Below, in pieces: positions 27,592 to 36,295 of a DNA stretch of 64,000 nucleotides. This stretch comes from Kibdelosporangium aridum (GTDB taxonomy: Bacteria; Actinomycetota; Actinomycetes; Mycobacteriales; Pseudonocardiaceae), in contig NZ_FWXV01000009.1 of NCBI RefSeq assembly GCF_900176515.1, positions 310,001 to 374,000 of the forward strand, in the 5' to 3' direction. The notes beneath the pieces were generated by a model. It searched no databases, was not told the DNA's origin, and saw only the letters and a list, made by a program, of their open reading frames with translations. Both the position numbers and the translations under genes were made by a program. Every line of letters starts with the position of its first letter. Position 1 is the first letter of the stretch.

Positions 27592-27839
27592 GAAGGGCAA
27601 CCCACATTGTCGGTATTTGGTGTTTCATACCCCACTGCCGACAACAAATTAGGCCGGGGTTCGGGACACTTGACGTCCGATTTGTCCGCCTCGGTCGAGT
27701 TGATCACTCACCAGCCGTAGTGAGGTCGTCACTGTTCAGGGGGTCGAGGCCCTTCGGTTACGTCGTCGTTGCCACTTCGTATCCCACAAAAGCTTCTGAA
27801 TCGAATCAGTGTGCTTCCAGTCACGTGGGTACCGGGCAT

Positions 27840-27858
27840 ATGTTGTGGCGCACAACAT
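27840..27858. promoter_or_regulatory. Operator-like dyad of the xylose-type ABC operon
   Basis: ATGTTGTG-GCG-CACAACAT is a perfect 8+3+8 palindrome 27 bases before the binding-protein start, overlapping a possible -10 (TATGTT at 27839). It is the natural site for the ROK repressor encoded at the end of the same operon. Confidence 0.65.
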
Positions 27859-27885
27859 TTTCGAGTCCCACTGGAAGGACGACGA

Positions 27886-29010
27886 ATGCGTAGCAAGACC
27901 CTTGCCCTCGCCGCCGTGGGTGCGGGTGTCGCCCTCGTGCTCTCTGCTTGCGGGGCCAACGAGGCACCGGCGCCCGGTGGCGGTGGCTCCACTCCGGGGG
28001 CGTCCGCTCCGTCAGGCGGCGGTACCAAGATCGGCGTCATTCTGCCGGAAACCGCCTCCTCTGCCCGGTGGGAGGGCTTCGACAAGCCGATGATCCAGGA
28101 GGCCATGAAGGCGGAGGGGCTCGAGGCCGACGTACAGAACGCCCAGGGCGACACCGCCACCTTCACCCGGCTGGCCGACGGCATGATCAGCCGAGGCGTG
28201 AAGGTCCTCGTGATCGCGTCGATCAACAGCGAGCTCGGCAAGACCGTCGCCGCCAAGGCCGCCAACGCCGGCATCCCTGTCATCGACTACGACCGCCTCA
28301 ACCTGGGCGGCAGCTCCAAGTACTACGTCTCGTTCGACAACACCAAGGTCGGTGAGCTGCAGGGCGCGGCCATGGCCGAGGCGCTGAAGAGCAAGCCGGG
28401 TGCGCAGGTCATCGAGATCGAGGGCGCGCCGACGGACAACAACGCCACGTTGTTCCACGCCGGTCAGCAGAAGGTCCTCAAGCCGCTGTACGACGCGGGC
28501 ACTCTCAAGCTGGTCAAGTCCCAGCCGATCGACAACTGGGACAACCAGAAGGGTGGCCAGCAGTTCGAGCAGATCCTGACGCAGAACGGCGGCAAGGTCG
28601 ACGGTGTCGTCGCGGCGAACGACGGTCTCGCCGGCGCGGTCATCACCGTTCTGAACAAGAACGGCCTGAAGGTCCCGGTCACCGGTCAGGACGCCACCGC
28701 GGCAGGCCTGCAGGCAGTGCTTCGCGGCGACCAGTACATGACTGTGTTCAAGCCGATCAAGCAGGAGGCCGAGGCTGCCGCCAAGCTGGCCGCCGCCCTC
28801 GCCAAGGGTGACACCGCCGCCGCCGACGCGATCGCCACGCAGACGGAGAAGGACCCGACGGGCAACCGCGACGTCAAGTCCGTCCTGCTGACGCCGCAGA
28901 CGATCACCAAGGCGAACGTCAAGGACGTCATCACCGCCGGTTACGTCAAGGTCTCCGAGGTCTGCACCGGCGATGTCCAGCCGCTGTGCGCCCAGGCAGG
29001 CATCTCCTAG
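27886..29010 (+). CDS. xylF: Xylose-type sugar ABC transporter substrate-binding lipoprotein
   Basis: Periplasmic-binding-protein-like I fold of 374 aa with a lipobox LSAC (Cys22). The body has KIGVILPETASSARWEGFD, VIDYDRLNLGG, IEGAPTDNNA and VVAANDGLAGAVI, which are the D-xylose binding protein pattern. The ATG at 27886 was chosen because the signal peptide begins there. It is the first gene of a four-gene operon with ATPase, permease and ROK repressor. Substrate could be xylose or a related pentose. Confidence 0.9.
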   Translation: MRSKTLALAAVGAGVALVLSACGANEAPAPGGGGSTPGASAPSGGGTKIGVILPETASSARWEGFDKPMIQEAMKAEGLEADVQNAQGDTATFTRLADGMISRGVKVLVIASINSELGKTVAAKAANAGIPVIDYDRLNLGGSSKYYVSFDNTKVGELQGAAMAEALKSKPGAQVIEIEGAPTDNNATLFHAGQQKVLKPLYDAGTLKLVKSQPIDNWDNQKGGQQFEQILTQNGGKVDGVVAANDGLAGAVITVLNKNGLKVPVTGQDATAAGLQAVLRGDQYMTVFKPIKQEAEAAAKLAAALAKGDTAAADAIATQTEKDPTGNRDVKSVLLTPQTITKANVKDVITAGYVKVSEVCTGDVQPLCAQAGIS

Positions 29011-29082
29011 TTCGCCCGATCTCCGGGGTGGGTGCCTGCCCCCGACTGGCACCCGCCCCGGTTCCATCACGGAGTACAAACC

Positions 29083-29859
29083 ATGAGTAGTGATCCGATC
29101 CTCGAGATCAAGGGTCTCAACAAGAGCTTCGGTCCGGTCCACGTCCTGCACGACGTGGACTTCACTGTGCGAGCGGGTGAGGTGACCGCACTCGTCGGTG
29201 ACAACGGCGCCGGAAAGTCCACTTTGGTCAAGTGCATCGCCGGGATCTACGGTCACGACTCGGGAACCGTTACATTCCAGGGCAACGAGGTGCACATCCG
29301 CGGGCCGAAGGACGCCGCGCAACTGGGCATCGAGGTCGTGTACCAGGATCTCGCGCTGGCCGACAACCTCGACATCGTGCAGAACATGTTCCTTGGCAGG
29401 GAACGTGGTTCGCGATGGATGCTCGACGAGGCCGCGATGGAGAAAGCCGCGCGCGAGACACTCGCGTCGCTGTCGGTCCGCACGGTCAAGTCGGTGCGTA
29501 CGCCGGTCGCGTCGCTGTCCGGTGGTCAGCGGCAGACCGTAGCCATCGCCAAGGCGGTGCTGTGGAACAGCAAGGTCGTGCTGCTCGACGAGCCGACCGC
29601 CGCGCTGGGTGTCGCGCAGACCCGTCAGGTGCTCGACCTCGTCCGCAGGCTGGCCGAGCAAGGCCTCGGTGTCGTGCTGATCAGCCACAACATGGCGGAC
29701 GTCTTCGAGGTCGCCGACCGGATCGCGACGCTCTACCTCGGCCGGATGGTGGCCCAGGTGCCGACGAAGGAAGTGACGAACACCCAGGTGGTCGAGCTGA
29801 TCACCGCCGGACGGTCCGGTGAGCTTGGCCTCGCCCGTCCCGACACCGTGACCATCTGA
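29083..29859 (+). CDS. Sugar ABC transporter ATP-binding protein, single domain
   Basis: A 258 aa ATPase. Walker A is GDNGAGKS (39-46), the Q-loop is VVYQD, the signature is LSGGQ (145-149) and Walker B is VVLLDEP with Glu170. Most XylG/RbsA/MglA proteins have two fused ATPase domains of about 500 aa; this one has only one, so it should work as a homodimer, as in FrcA-type systems. A GGAG ribosome site precedes the ATG. Confidence 0.9.
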   Translation: MSSDPILEIKGLNKSFGPVHVLHDVDFTVRAGEVTALVGDNGAGKSTLVKCIAGIYGHDSGTVTFQGNEVHIRGPKDAAQLGIEVVYQDLALADNLDIVQNMFLGRERGSRWMLDEAAMEKAARETLASLSVRTVKSVRTPVASLSGGQRQTVAIAKAVLWNSKVVLLDEPTAALGVAQTRQVLDLVRRLAEQGLGVVLISHNMADVFEVADRIATLYLGRMVAQVPTKEVTNTQVVELITAGRSGELGLARPDTVTI

Positions 29860-29894
29860 CGCCGACCGCCTGAAATACGAACTGGACCCCACGC

Positions 29895-31343
29895 ATGACT
29901 GAGAAGCCTTCCGCCACCGGCACGCACAGCGCGCCGGAGGAAGCGAAACGCGCCGGTGCGATCTCCGACTTCGGGATCGACACCACTTCGAAGACGACCA
30001 GCGAGGCGATCGGCGACTACTTCGCCAAGGTGCGCGGCGGTGAGCTCGGCTCGTTGCCCGCCTTGGCAGGCCTGGTCGTCCTGGTGATCTACTTCGCCAC
30101 GCAGTCCGAGTTCTTCCTGTCGCTCAACAACATCGCGAACCTGTTCCAGCAGGGCGCCAGCACCGTGATCATCGCGATGGGCTTGGTGTTCGTGCTGTTG
30201 ATCGGCGAGATCGACCTTGCCGCTGGTACGGCATCAGGTGTGTGTGCCGCGGTCATGGCGTTGCATGTCGTGCGCAACGGCAACCTGTTGGGCGGCATGG
30301 GCGGCACGGTGTTCTACGTGTTCTGTGCGCTGCTGGTGGTGGCGCTCGGGCTCGGCCTGCTGATGAAGATCTGGGCAGGCGCGGCGTTCGCGTTGGTCGC
30401 GCTGCTCATCACGTTGGTCGGTGTGCCCGCCAACGCATGGCTGGAGATGCTGCTGGCGATCTCCGTCGGCGCGTCGATCGGCTGTGTCACCGGCTTCCTG
30501 GTCGCCAAGATCGGTATGCCGTCGTTCGTGGTGACGCTGGCACTGTTCATCACCTGGCAGGGCGTGATCCTCAAGCTGATCGGCCAGGGTGGCACGCTGC
30601 CGATCAGCTCGGAATCGCCGACGCTGAACGCGGTCGCCAACGGCAACCTGAGCATCTCGGGCAGCTGGATCTTCTGCGTGATCGCGGTCGCCGGATACGC
30701 GGCCGTCACGCTCGGGCAGCACTTCAAGCGGCTCAACAGCGGCCTGGTCACCCAGCCGACACCGATCGCGCTGGCCAAGGTCGCCGCGATCGCCGTGCTG
30801 GCCATCGTCGGTACGTACGTCTTCACGATCAACCGCTCGCAGAGCGCGATCGTGATCGAGGGCGTTCCGTACGTCGTGCCCATCGTGCTCGGCATCATGG
30901 TCATCGGGTTGTACGTGCTCAACCGCACCCGCTACGGACGGCACATCTACGCCGTCGGTGGCAACTCGGAAGCGGCCCGCCGTGCCGGTATCAACGTGTC
31001 CAAGATCCGTGCCAGCGTGTTCGTGGTGAGCTCGGCGCTCGCGGCGATCGGCGCGATCGTGTACTCGTCGAAGGTCGGCTCGGTCGACCCGCAGGCCGGT
31101 GCGCTGAACACGCTGCTGTTCGCCGTTGGTGCGGCCGTCATTGGTGGTACGTCGCTGTTCGGTGGACGCGGCCGGATCACCGACGCGGTCATCGGTGGCA
31201 CGGTCATCGCCATCGTGCAGAACGGTCTCGGCCTGCTGAACTACGGCGCCGCCGAGATCAACATCATTACTGGCATCGTATTGCTGGTCGCGGCCACGGT
31301 CGATGCGTTGTCGCGCCGTCGTGCGGCGGCTGCCAAGTCCTGA
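29895..31343 (+). CDS. xylH: Xylose-type sugar ABC transporter permease
   Basis: A 482 aa XylH-type permease with a 50-residue cytoplasmic N-terminus and about 10-12 membrane segments. IAMGLVFVLLIGEIDLAAG and RRAGINVSKIRASVFV are family landmarks, and the end IVQNGLGLLNYG is typical. It is larger than RbsC-like permeases, as expected for the xylose branch. Co-transcribed with the ATPase gene upstream and ROK gene five bases downstream. Confidence 0.9.
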   Translation: MTEKPSATGTHSAPEEAKRAGAISDFGIDTTSKTTSEAIGDYFAKVRGGELGSLPALAGLVVLVIYFATQSEFFLSLNNIANLFQQGASTVIIAMGLVFVLLIGEIDLAAGTASGVCAAVMALHVVRNGNLLGGMGGTVFYVFCALLVVALGLGLLMKIWAGAAFALVALLITLVGVPANAWLEMLLAISVGASIGCVTGFLVAKIGMPSFVVTLALFITWQGVILKLIGQGGTLPISSESPTLNAVANGNLSISGSWIFCVIAVAGYAAVTLGQHFKRLNSGLVTQPTPIALAKVAAIAVLAIVGTYVFTINRSQSAIVIEGVPYVVPIVLGIMVIGLYVLNRTRYGRHIYAVGGNSEAARRAGINVSKIRASVFVVSSALAAIGAIVYSSKVGSVDPQAGALNTLLFAVGAAVIGGTSLFGGRGRITDAVIGGTVIAIVQNGLGLLNYGAAEINIITGIVLLVAATVDALSRRRAAAAKS

Positions 31344-31348
31344 TCGCC

Positions 31349-32524
31349 GTGACTACTTCGCCGACCGCGGGGGCTCGGCCCGACGAGGTACGCAGGCACA
31401 ACAGGACAGCACTGTTGCGACGCCTGCACATCGACGGGCCGTGCACCCGTGCGGCGCTGACCACGGAACTAGGACTCAACCGCAGCACGATCAAGGCGCT
31501 GGTGGACGGCTTGGCCGAAGCCGGCGTGGTGGAAGAGCGAGTGCCGCTGCAACGCAGCGGCGCTGGCCGCCCATCGCTGCTCGTCCTGCCCCAACCACAC
31601 GCGGCCGTCGTTCTCGCGATCGACATACGCGTCGAAGGCGTCGCCATTGCCCTGGTTGGCCTCGGTGGGCAGATCCTCGGCCGTAACAGCTGGAACCTCT
31701 ACGGACGCGCCAGCCAGCCCGACGAGGTCGTCGCACACATCGTGGACTCAACCCGTTGGCTGGTCGGTGAACTCTCTGTCGAGACGGCCGCGGTTGGCGT
31801 GTCCGTGCCGGGTGTGGTCCGTGGGTCTGACGGGCTCGTGCACGAGGCGCCCAACTTGCACTGGACCGACATCCCGTTAGGGGAATGGCTCTCTACGGGC
31901 CTGGGAATGCCCGTACGACTGGGGAACGACGCGGAGCTCGGTGCGTTGGCCGAGCACGTCCGCGGCGCCGCCCGTGGCGCATCTGACGCGGTGTACGTGT
32001 CGGCTGATGTCGGCGTCGGCGGTGGCGTGATCTCCAACGGCTCGCCGATGCGCGGAACAAGCGGATACTTCGGCGAAATCGGGCACATGGTGGTCAAGCC
32101 CGGCGGAAGGCCGTGCTACTGCGGAAGCCACGGCTGCTGGGAGACCGAAATCGGCGAGGCCGCGATGTGCAGGGCGCTGGAACTGCCCGAGGGCTCGCCG
32201 CGCGGCGCGATCGTGGCCGCGTTGAAGGAACTGTCCGCGCACTCGTCACTGGCGCGCGAGCAACTCGCGGAACTGGTCGACTGGCTGGCCCTCGGCCTGG
32301 TCAACGTGGTCAACATGCTCGGCCCCGAGCTGGTGGTGCTCGGGGATCTGTTCACGTCCCTGCCCGCCGCGCTGATCGCCGACGTCGGCCGCGAGGTCCG
32401 GACCCGCAGCCTGGTCAGCAGGGCCGTTGGCGGGACTCGAATCGTGCCTTCGGTGCTCGGCGGTGACGCGAAACTGATCGGGGCGGCCGAACTGGCCTTC
32501 GAACCGGTGCTCGGCAAGATGTGA
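31349..32524 (+). CDS. ROK family transcriptional repressor (XylR/NagC type)
   Basis: A 391 aa regulator with an N-terminal winged helix at about 30-65 (TRAALTTELGLNRSTIKALVDGL) and a C-terminal sugar-kinase-like fold. The sugar-site GEIGH is at 242-246 and the ROK zinc motif CYCGSHGCWE uses Cys256, Cys258 and Cys263. The GTG start follows the permease stop by five bases. It should bind the dyad at 27840 and release on sugar binding. The HTH marks it as a regulator rather than a glucokinase. Confidence 0.9.
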   Translation: MTTSPTAGARPDEVRRHNRTALLRRLHIDGPCTRAALTTELGLNRSTIKALVDGLAEAGVVEERVPLQRSGAGRPSLLVLPQPHAAVVLAIDIRVEGVAIALVGLGGQILGRNSWNLYGRASQPDEVVAHIVDSTRWLVGELSVETAAVGVSVPGVVRGSDGLVHEAPNLHWTDIPLGEWLSTGLGMPVRLGNDAELGALAEHVRGAARGASDAVYVSADVGVGGGVISNGSPMRGTSGYFGEIGHMVVKPGGRPCYCGSHGCWETEIGEAAMCRALELPEGSPRGAIVAALKELSAHSSLAREQLAELVDWLALGLVNVVNMLGPELVVLGDLFTSLPAALIADVGREVRTRSLVSRAVGGTRIVPSVLGGDAKLIGAAELAFEPVLGKM

Positions 32525-32563
32525 GCCGTCCAGGCGGTGCTTGTCCTCGCTTGGACAGCAGTA

Positions 32564-32594
32564 GGGGCGGGACTCACGCTCAGAGTCCCGCCCC
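32564..32594 (+). terminator. Terminator after the ROK gene
   Basis: GGGGCGGGACT pairs perfectly with AGTCCCGCCCC (11 bases) around a 9-base loop, 40 bases after the ROK stop and just before the convergent DUF7455 gene. Confidence 0.8.
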
Positions 32595-32622
32595 GCACTA
32601 CGTCTTGGCTGTGATCGTGGTC

Positions 32623-32802
32623 TCAGCCCTTCTGCAGCTCTGCCTCCAACTCCTTCAGGCGCGCCTCGTGCTCGCGCGCGTGGTGACCGCAGAACAGCAG
32701 TTCTCCTCCTGAGGGCAGGATCGCCCGAACCTGCGCGGCTGCCCCGCAGCGGTCGCAGCGATCGGCGGCTGTCAGTTCGGGGCGGGTGAGCGTGGTGTTC
32801 AT
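32623..32802 (-). CDS. DUF7455 small zinc-ribbon protein
   Basis: A 59 aa protein reading MNTTLTRPELTAADRCDRCG at the start. The CDRCG pair and the later LFCGHH give a likely zinc site, and the C-terminus is a charged helix. The ATG has a very good GGAGGGAG ribosome site. The core SGGELLFCGHH is shared by small actinobacterial proteins of this family. Function unknown. Confidence 0.85.
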   Translation of the reverse strand: MNTTLTRPELTAADRCDRCGAAAQVRAILPSGGELLFCGHHAREHEARLKELEAELQKG

Positions 32803-33249
32803 GGTAAATCTCCCTCCGTCCCGGCACCGTGGTCGGTGCCCTCGTCAGGCTGCGACCACTGGGTCTCCCCTGGCTTCGGTTGCCGGCGGGATACCCGATG
32901 TTCGCTACCTCTACTCTTGCAGACGTTTTGGCGATCGTCAGTGTTCCCGCGCCCGAGAGAGACAGCCGTAACAATTGGTTCGCCCGGTTGCCGTAGTGGC
33001 TGTCCCGATATTCAGGATCTTGTGGTGTCCCGGCCGAGTGGCGTGGTACAAGCGCGCGCTTCGCCGCGGCGATGGGCCTTCGCCCAGCTCAGCTTGGCGT
33101 GGCGAGGCGGGGGACACGGCGGGCTGACACGTTCGTGTCGACTTACACGCTCAGTGAGGGCGATGGTGTGATGTACGTCGCTTTCTTGGCCGACGGGTAT
33201 GCGTGCGGTGCTCGTTGCTCCCGGTCAGCGTGGCGATGATCGGTTCGCT
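32803..33249. other. Gene-free stretch upstream of DUF7455
   Basis: About 450 bases with no supported gene. It contains the 5' region of the DUF7455 gene, including a neat leader hairpin GGCACCG-TGGT-CGGTGCC at 32823-32840 and the ribosome site. A short plus-strand reading frame here has no recognisable protein pattern. No RNA gene seen. Confidence 0.5.
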
Positions 33250-33282
33250 GGCGGGCTCACCCTCCGAGTACGTGAGCCCGCC
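33250..33282 (-). terminator. Terminator of the FKBP gene
   Basis: GGCGGGCTCAC at 33250-33260 and its exact complement at 33272-33282 form an 11-base stem with an 11-base loop, starting 11 bases after the FKBP stop. Confidence 0.75.
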
Positions 33283-33293
33283 TGGCGACTCGG

Positions 33294-33665
33294 CTAGTTC
33301 ACGCCGAGCAGGTCGACCACGAAGACCAGGGTCTCGTTCGGCTTGATCGCCGCGCCCGCGCCGCGTGCGCCGTAGCCCAGGTGCGGCGGGATGGTCAGCT
33401 TGCGACGGCCGCCGACCTTCATGCCCGCGACGCCGCGGTCCCAGCCCTGGATGACCCGGCCGCCGCCGAGCGGGAACTGGAAGGTCTCGCCGCGGTCCCA
33501 TGACGCGTCGAACTGCTTGCCGGTCGAGTGCGAGACGCCGACGTAGTGCACGGTCACCGTGTGGCCTGCCTGGGCCTCGGGGCCGTCGCCGACGGTGATG
33601 TCCTCGATCTCCAGCTCGGCAGGCGGGTTTCCAGTGATCGGGCCGATCTCAGGCTTCGTCGCCAC
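33294..33665 (-). CDS. FKBP-type peptidyl-prolyl cis-trans isomerase
   Basis: A 123 aa, single-domain FK506-binding protein that speeds proline isomerisation in the cytoplasm. Active-site residues appear in VTVHYVG, FDASWDRGETFQFPLG, VIQGWDRGVAGMKVGGRR, IPPHLGYG and FVVDLLGV. There is no signal peptide. The GTG start has a GGAGG site. Such small FKBPs are usual in actinobacteria. Confidence 0.95.
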   Translation of the reverse strand: MATKPEIGPITGNPPAELEIEDITVGDGPEAQAGHTVTVHYVGVSHSTGKQFDASWDRGETFQFPLGGGRVIQGWDRGVAGMKVGGRRKLTIPPHLGYGARGAGAAIKPNETLVFVVDLLGVN

Positions 33666-33726
33666 GAGGTGTCCTCCATAAAGCGTGCTCCTGCAAGTAC
33701 CAGGACAACGTACTCAAGCGCCCTGG

Positions 33727-34245
33727 TCAGCGCTGAACAGGCTCGTCGAACGCGGCCAGTCCGGTGTGCCAGGCGCGGTCGAGGTCGGCTCCTGGCGGAA
33801 ACCGGCCCTCGAGTTCGAGGATCACCATCCCGTGTGCGAACGCCCAGATCGCTCGTGCGCGATGTTCATCGCCGCCGACGACACGAACCAACGGCAGTGC
33901 GGCCCGGTCTTCCACACCATCGGGTAGCAGATGCCGGGGGAGTGGTCCGGAGTTCATCAGCCGGTACAGGTGCGGGTGCGCCAGTGCGTAGGCCCGGTAT
34001 GCGGCTGCGAGCTCGGTCAGCGAACTCGTCGATTCCAGCGAGCGGGCGACCTCTTCCATGGCGACCGCGATGACCTGGGCTTCGACCGCGAGTTTGTCCG
34101 GGAAGTGCTTGTAGAGCGAGGGTGCGCGGATGCCGAGGCGGTCGGCGAGCGCACGCATGGTCAGCGAGGACGTTCCGCCGTGCTCGATCAGCGCGCGGGC
34201 CGCTTCGACGATCTGCGTGCGCCGTTCAGAGACGCCTGCTGCCAT
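33727..34245 (-). CDS. TetR family repressor (WHG-domain type)
   Basis: A 172 aa repressor with an N-terminal HTH (RTQIVEAARALIEHGGTSSLTMRALADRLGIRAPSLYKHF split over residues 9-48) and a C-terminal ligand domain of the WHG type (AYRAYALAHPHLYRLM). Its start overlaps the DUF4260 gene by 20 bases, so both share one promoter. Two matching dyads in that promoter are its probable operators, giving autoregulation. Confidence 0.9.
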   Translation of the reverse strand: MAAGVSERRTQIVEAARALIEHGGTSSLTMRALADRLGIRAPSLYKHFPDKLAVEAQVIAVAMEEVARSLESTSSLTELAAAYRAYALAHPHLYRLMNSGPLPRHLLPDGVEDRAALPLVRVVGGDEHRARAIWAFAHGMVILELEGRFPPGADLDRAWHTGLAAFDEPVQR

Positions 34246-34618
34246 CGAGGTTCCTCAATCCATACCCGAACGTGCGATCCATGGCGATGTGGAGCAGCCA
34301 CGCCAGACCGGCGGCGAACAGCGGGACCATATCCAGATCCGAGAAGCTGTAGCCGACCAGCACCACCAACGGGATCCACGGCCGGTGCACCGCGTTGTAG
34401 AACGGCACCGCTTTGGGTGAAAGTCTGCCGTCGCCGCCTGACCGCATGTCGATGAACATCGTCAGATCGGGTGCGATGAACAGGGCGAGCGCCGTGGCCC
34501 ATGACCAGCCGCCGTGCTTGACCACCTCGAAGATCAGGAACGCGAGTAAGAACAGCGCCAGCGCCGCCCAGGCGACGCGGTGGGCGATCGGGCGGACGGG
34601 TGCGAGTACCTGCGACAT
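34226..34618 (-). CDS. DUF4260 membrane protein
   Basis: A 130 aa protein with about four membrane helices and the conserved strings FIAPDLTMFID and NAVHRPWIPLVVLVGY. It is the first gene of a two-gene operon with the TetR repressor and is therefore the most likely direct target of that repressor. The ATG at 34618 has GGGGAG upstream. The biochemical role of DUF4260 is unknown. Confidence 0.85.
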   Translation of the reverse strand: MSQVLAPVRPIAHRVAWAALALFLLAFLIFEVVKHGGWSWATALALFIAPDLTMFIDMRSGGDGRLSPKAVPFYNAVHRPWIPLVVLVGYSFSDLDMVPLFAAGLAWLLHIAMDRTFGYGLRNLDGSRRL

Positions 34619-34633
34619 GGCAACTCCCCAGAT

Positions 34634-34681
34634 GGCTAACGTTGTTAGCTTCACGATAAGGCTAACAACGTTAGCCGTCAA
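34634..34681 (-). promoter_or_regulatory. Promoter with twin TetR operators
   Basis: On the minus strand TTGACG (34681-34676) and TATCGT (34658-34653) form a promoter with a 17-base spacer. Two 15-base dyads of the form GCTAACNNNGTTAGC lie at 34661-34675 (inside the spacer) and 34635-34649 (just after the -10). The two sites are exact reverse complements of each other. Repressor binding would directly block polymerase. Confidence 0.85.
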
Positions 34682-34687
34682 GGCGAT

Positions 34688-34721
34688 GAGAAAGCCCCCG
34701 GCCGCGGCCGGGGGCTTTCTC
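34688..34721. terminator. Perfect palindromic terminator of sigA
   Basis: A 34-base perfect palindrome: GAGAAAGCCCCC, the core GGCCGCGGCC, then GGGGGCTTTCTC. It starts 16 bases after the sigA stop and insulates sigA from the DUF4260 promoter. Confidence 0.85.
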
Positions 34722-34736
34722 GGAAAAGAACGCCGA

Positions 34737-36119
34737 TCACTCGAGGTAGTCGCGCAGCACCTGGGACCGCGACGGGTGACGCAGCTTCGACATGGTCTTC
34801 GACTCGATCTGCCGGATGCGCTCCCGGGTCACGCCGTAGACCTGGCCGATCTCGTCCAGGGTGCGGGGCTGGCCGTCGGTCAGGCCGAAGCGCAGCCGCA
34901 CCACGCCCGCCTCGCGCTCGGACAGCGTCGCCAGCACCGACTGCAGCTGGTCCTGCAGCAGCGTGAACGAGACCGCGTCGACCGCGACAACGGCCTCGGA
35001 GTCCTCGATGAAGTCGCCGAGCTGGCTGTCGCCCTCGTCGCCGATGGTCTGGTCGAGCGAAATGGGCTCCCTGGCGTACTGCTGGATCTCCAGCACCTTC
35101 TCCGGGGTGATGTCCATTTCCTTGGCGAGCTCTTCGGGCGTCGGCTCGCGGCCGAGGTCCTGCAGCAGCTCACGCTGGATCCGGCCGAGCTTGTTGATCA
35201 CCTCGACCATGTGCACCGGGATACGGATGGTGCGGGCCTGGTCGGCCATGGCGCGGGTGATGGCCTGCCGGATCCACCAGGTGGCGTACGTGGAGAACTT
35301 GTAGCCCTTGGTGTAGTCGAACTTCTCGACCGCGCGGATCAGGCCCAGGTTGCCTTCCTGGATCAGGTCGAGGAACGCCATGCCGCGGCCGGTGTAGCGC
35401 TTGGCCAGCGACACCACCAAGCGGAGGTTGGCCTCCAGCAGGTGGTTCTTGGCGCGCTCACCGTCACGCACGATCCAGCGCAGGTCGCGCCGCATCTGCG
35501 GGGTGAGCTTCTCGCTCTCCTCCTCGGCCTTGCGCACCCGCTCGGCCGCGTAGAGGCCTGCCTCGATCCGCTTGGCGAGTTCGACCTCCTCCTCGGCGTT
35601 GAGCAGGGCGACCTTGCCGATCTGCTTGAGGTACGCACGCACCGAGTCGGCCGAGGCGGTGAGCTCGGCGTCCTTGCGGGCCTGGCGGAGGGCCTCGGAC
35701 TCCTCCTCGTCCCAGACGAAGTCGCCGCCGCCCTCCTTGGCGTCCTTGGGGAGCTTCTCTTCTTCCTCGTCCGGCTCTTCCTCGACCACCGGCTCGTCGA
35801 CGAGTTCGGCGTCGTCGGCCTCGAGGTCCTCGAGGTCTTCGAGCTGGACGTCCTCGAGCTCGCCTGGCTCGTCGGGATCGCCTTCGCCGGACTTCTTGGC
35901 CGTGGCCGGGCTCGCCTTGGCCGCCGGCGCCTTGGTCGCGGTCTTCTTGGCAGCTCGGGGTTTGGCTGCGGTCTTGCGACCCGCCGACGCCTTGGCCTTG
36001 GCGCCCGCCGTCGCGGGCTCTTCGGCGTCGGTCTTGCCGGCAACCGAAGCGGTCTTGGTCGTCTTCGCCGCGCTCGCGGTGCTCGGGGAGCGTCGGGTTG
36101 CGGTCTCTGCGGCTGCCAC
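34737..36119 (-). CDS. sigA: Principal RNA polymerase sigma factor SigA (HrdB)
   Basis: The housekeeping sigma factor, about 460 aa. An N-terminal Ala/Lys/Thr-rich region of about 75 residues and an acidic stretch (EEEPDEEEEKLP) precede the conserved core: region 1.2 at SVRAYLKQIGKVALLN, region 2 with NLRLVVSLAKRYTGRG and YKFSTYATWWIRQAITRA, and region 4 HTH GVTRERIRQIESKTMSKLR. The GTG at 36119 has AAAGGG upstream; earlier in-frame codons lack support. A near-consensus -10 (TACAAT) lies about 100 bases upstream. Confidence 0.95.
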   Translation of the reverse strand: MAAAETATRRSPSTASAAKTTKTASVAGKTDAEEPATAGAKAKASAGRKTAAKPRAAKKTATKAPAAKASPATAKKSGEGDPDEPGELEDVQLEDLEDLEADDAELVDEPVVEEEPDEEEEKLPKDAKEGGGDFVWDEEESEALRQARKDAELTASADSVRAYLKQIGKVALLNAEEEVELAKRIEAGLYAAERVRKAEEESEKLTPQMRRDLRWIVRDGERAKNHLLEANLRLVVSLAKRYTGRGMAFLDLIQEGNLGLIRAVEKFDYTKGYKFSTYATWWIRQAITRAMADQARTIRIPVHMVEVINKLGRIQRELLQDLGREPTPEELAKEMDITPEKVLEIQQYAREPISLDQTIGDEGDSQLGDFIEDSEAVVAVDAVSFTLLQDQLQSVLATLSEREAGVVRLRFGLTDGQPRTLDEIGQVYGVTRERIRQIESKTMSKLRHPSRSQVLRDYLE

Positions 36120-36217
36120 GTACGCCCTTTCGAAACGGTCGACAACGGCAACACGGCGGGGGTCGAGTTGCCGGGAGTTCGGGGAGAGCCTCCGGGCTTT
36201 GCCGAAGGCGCTGTTCC

Positions 36218-36223
36218 ATTGTA
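36218..36223 (-). promoter_or_regulatory. Candidate sigA -10 element
   Basis: TACAAT on the minus strand, one base from the TATAAT consensus, gives a leader of about 90 bases before the sigA GTG. The matching -35 is weak. Confidence 0.4.
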
Positions 36224-36295
36224 ACGACGCCCGGCGAGTGCGGTGACACAACAAGGGCGTGAAGCCAGTTCCTACGGGTGCGAATAACCCGCGAA

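Noticed and set aside
28012..29892. A 626-codon minus-strand open frame opposite the xylF and ATPase genes.
   Set aside because: Shadow frame with no family pattern; coding-strand genes are certain.
30242..31348. Upstream extension of the ROK gene into the permease region (760 codons in all).
   Set aside because: The extension is out of frame with the xylH product it covers and is low-complexity; the ROK protein starts properly at the GTG 31349.
32836..33171. A 111-codon plus-strand frame in the gap between DUF7455 and FKBP.
   Set aside because: No ribosome site, no recognisable domain, Arg/Ser-rich composition.
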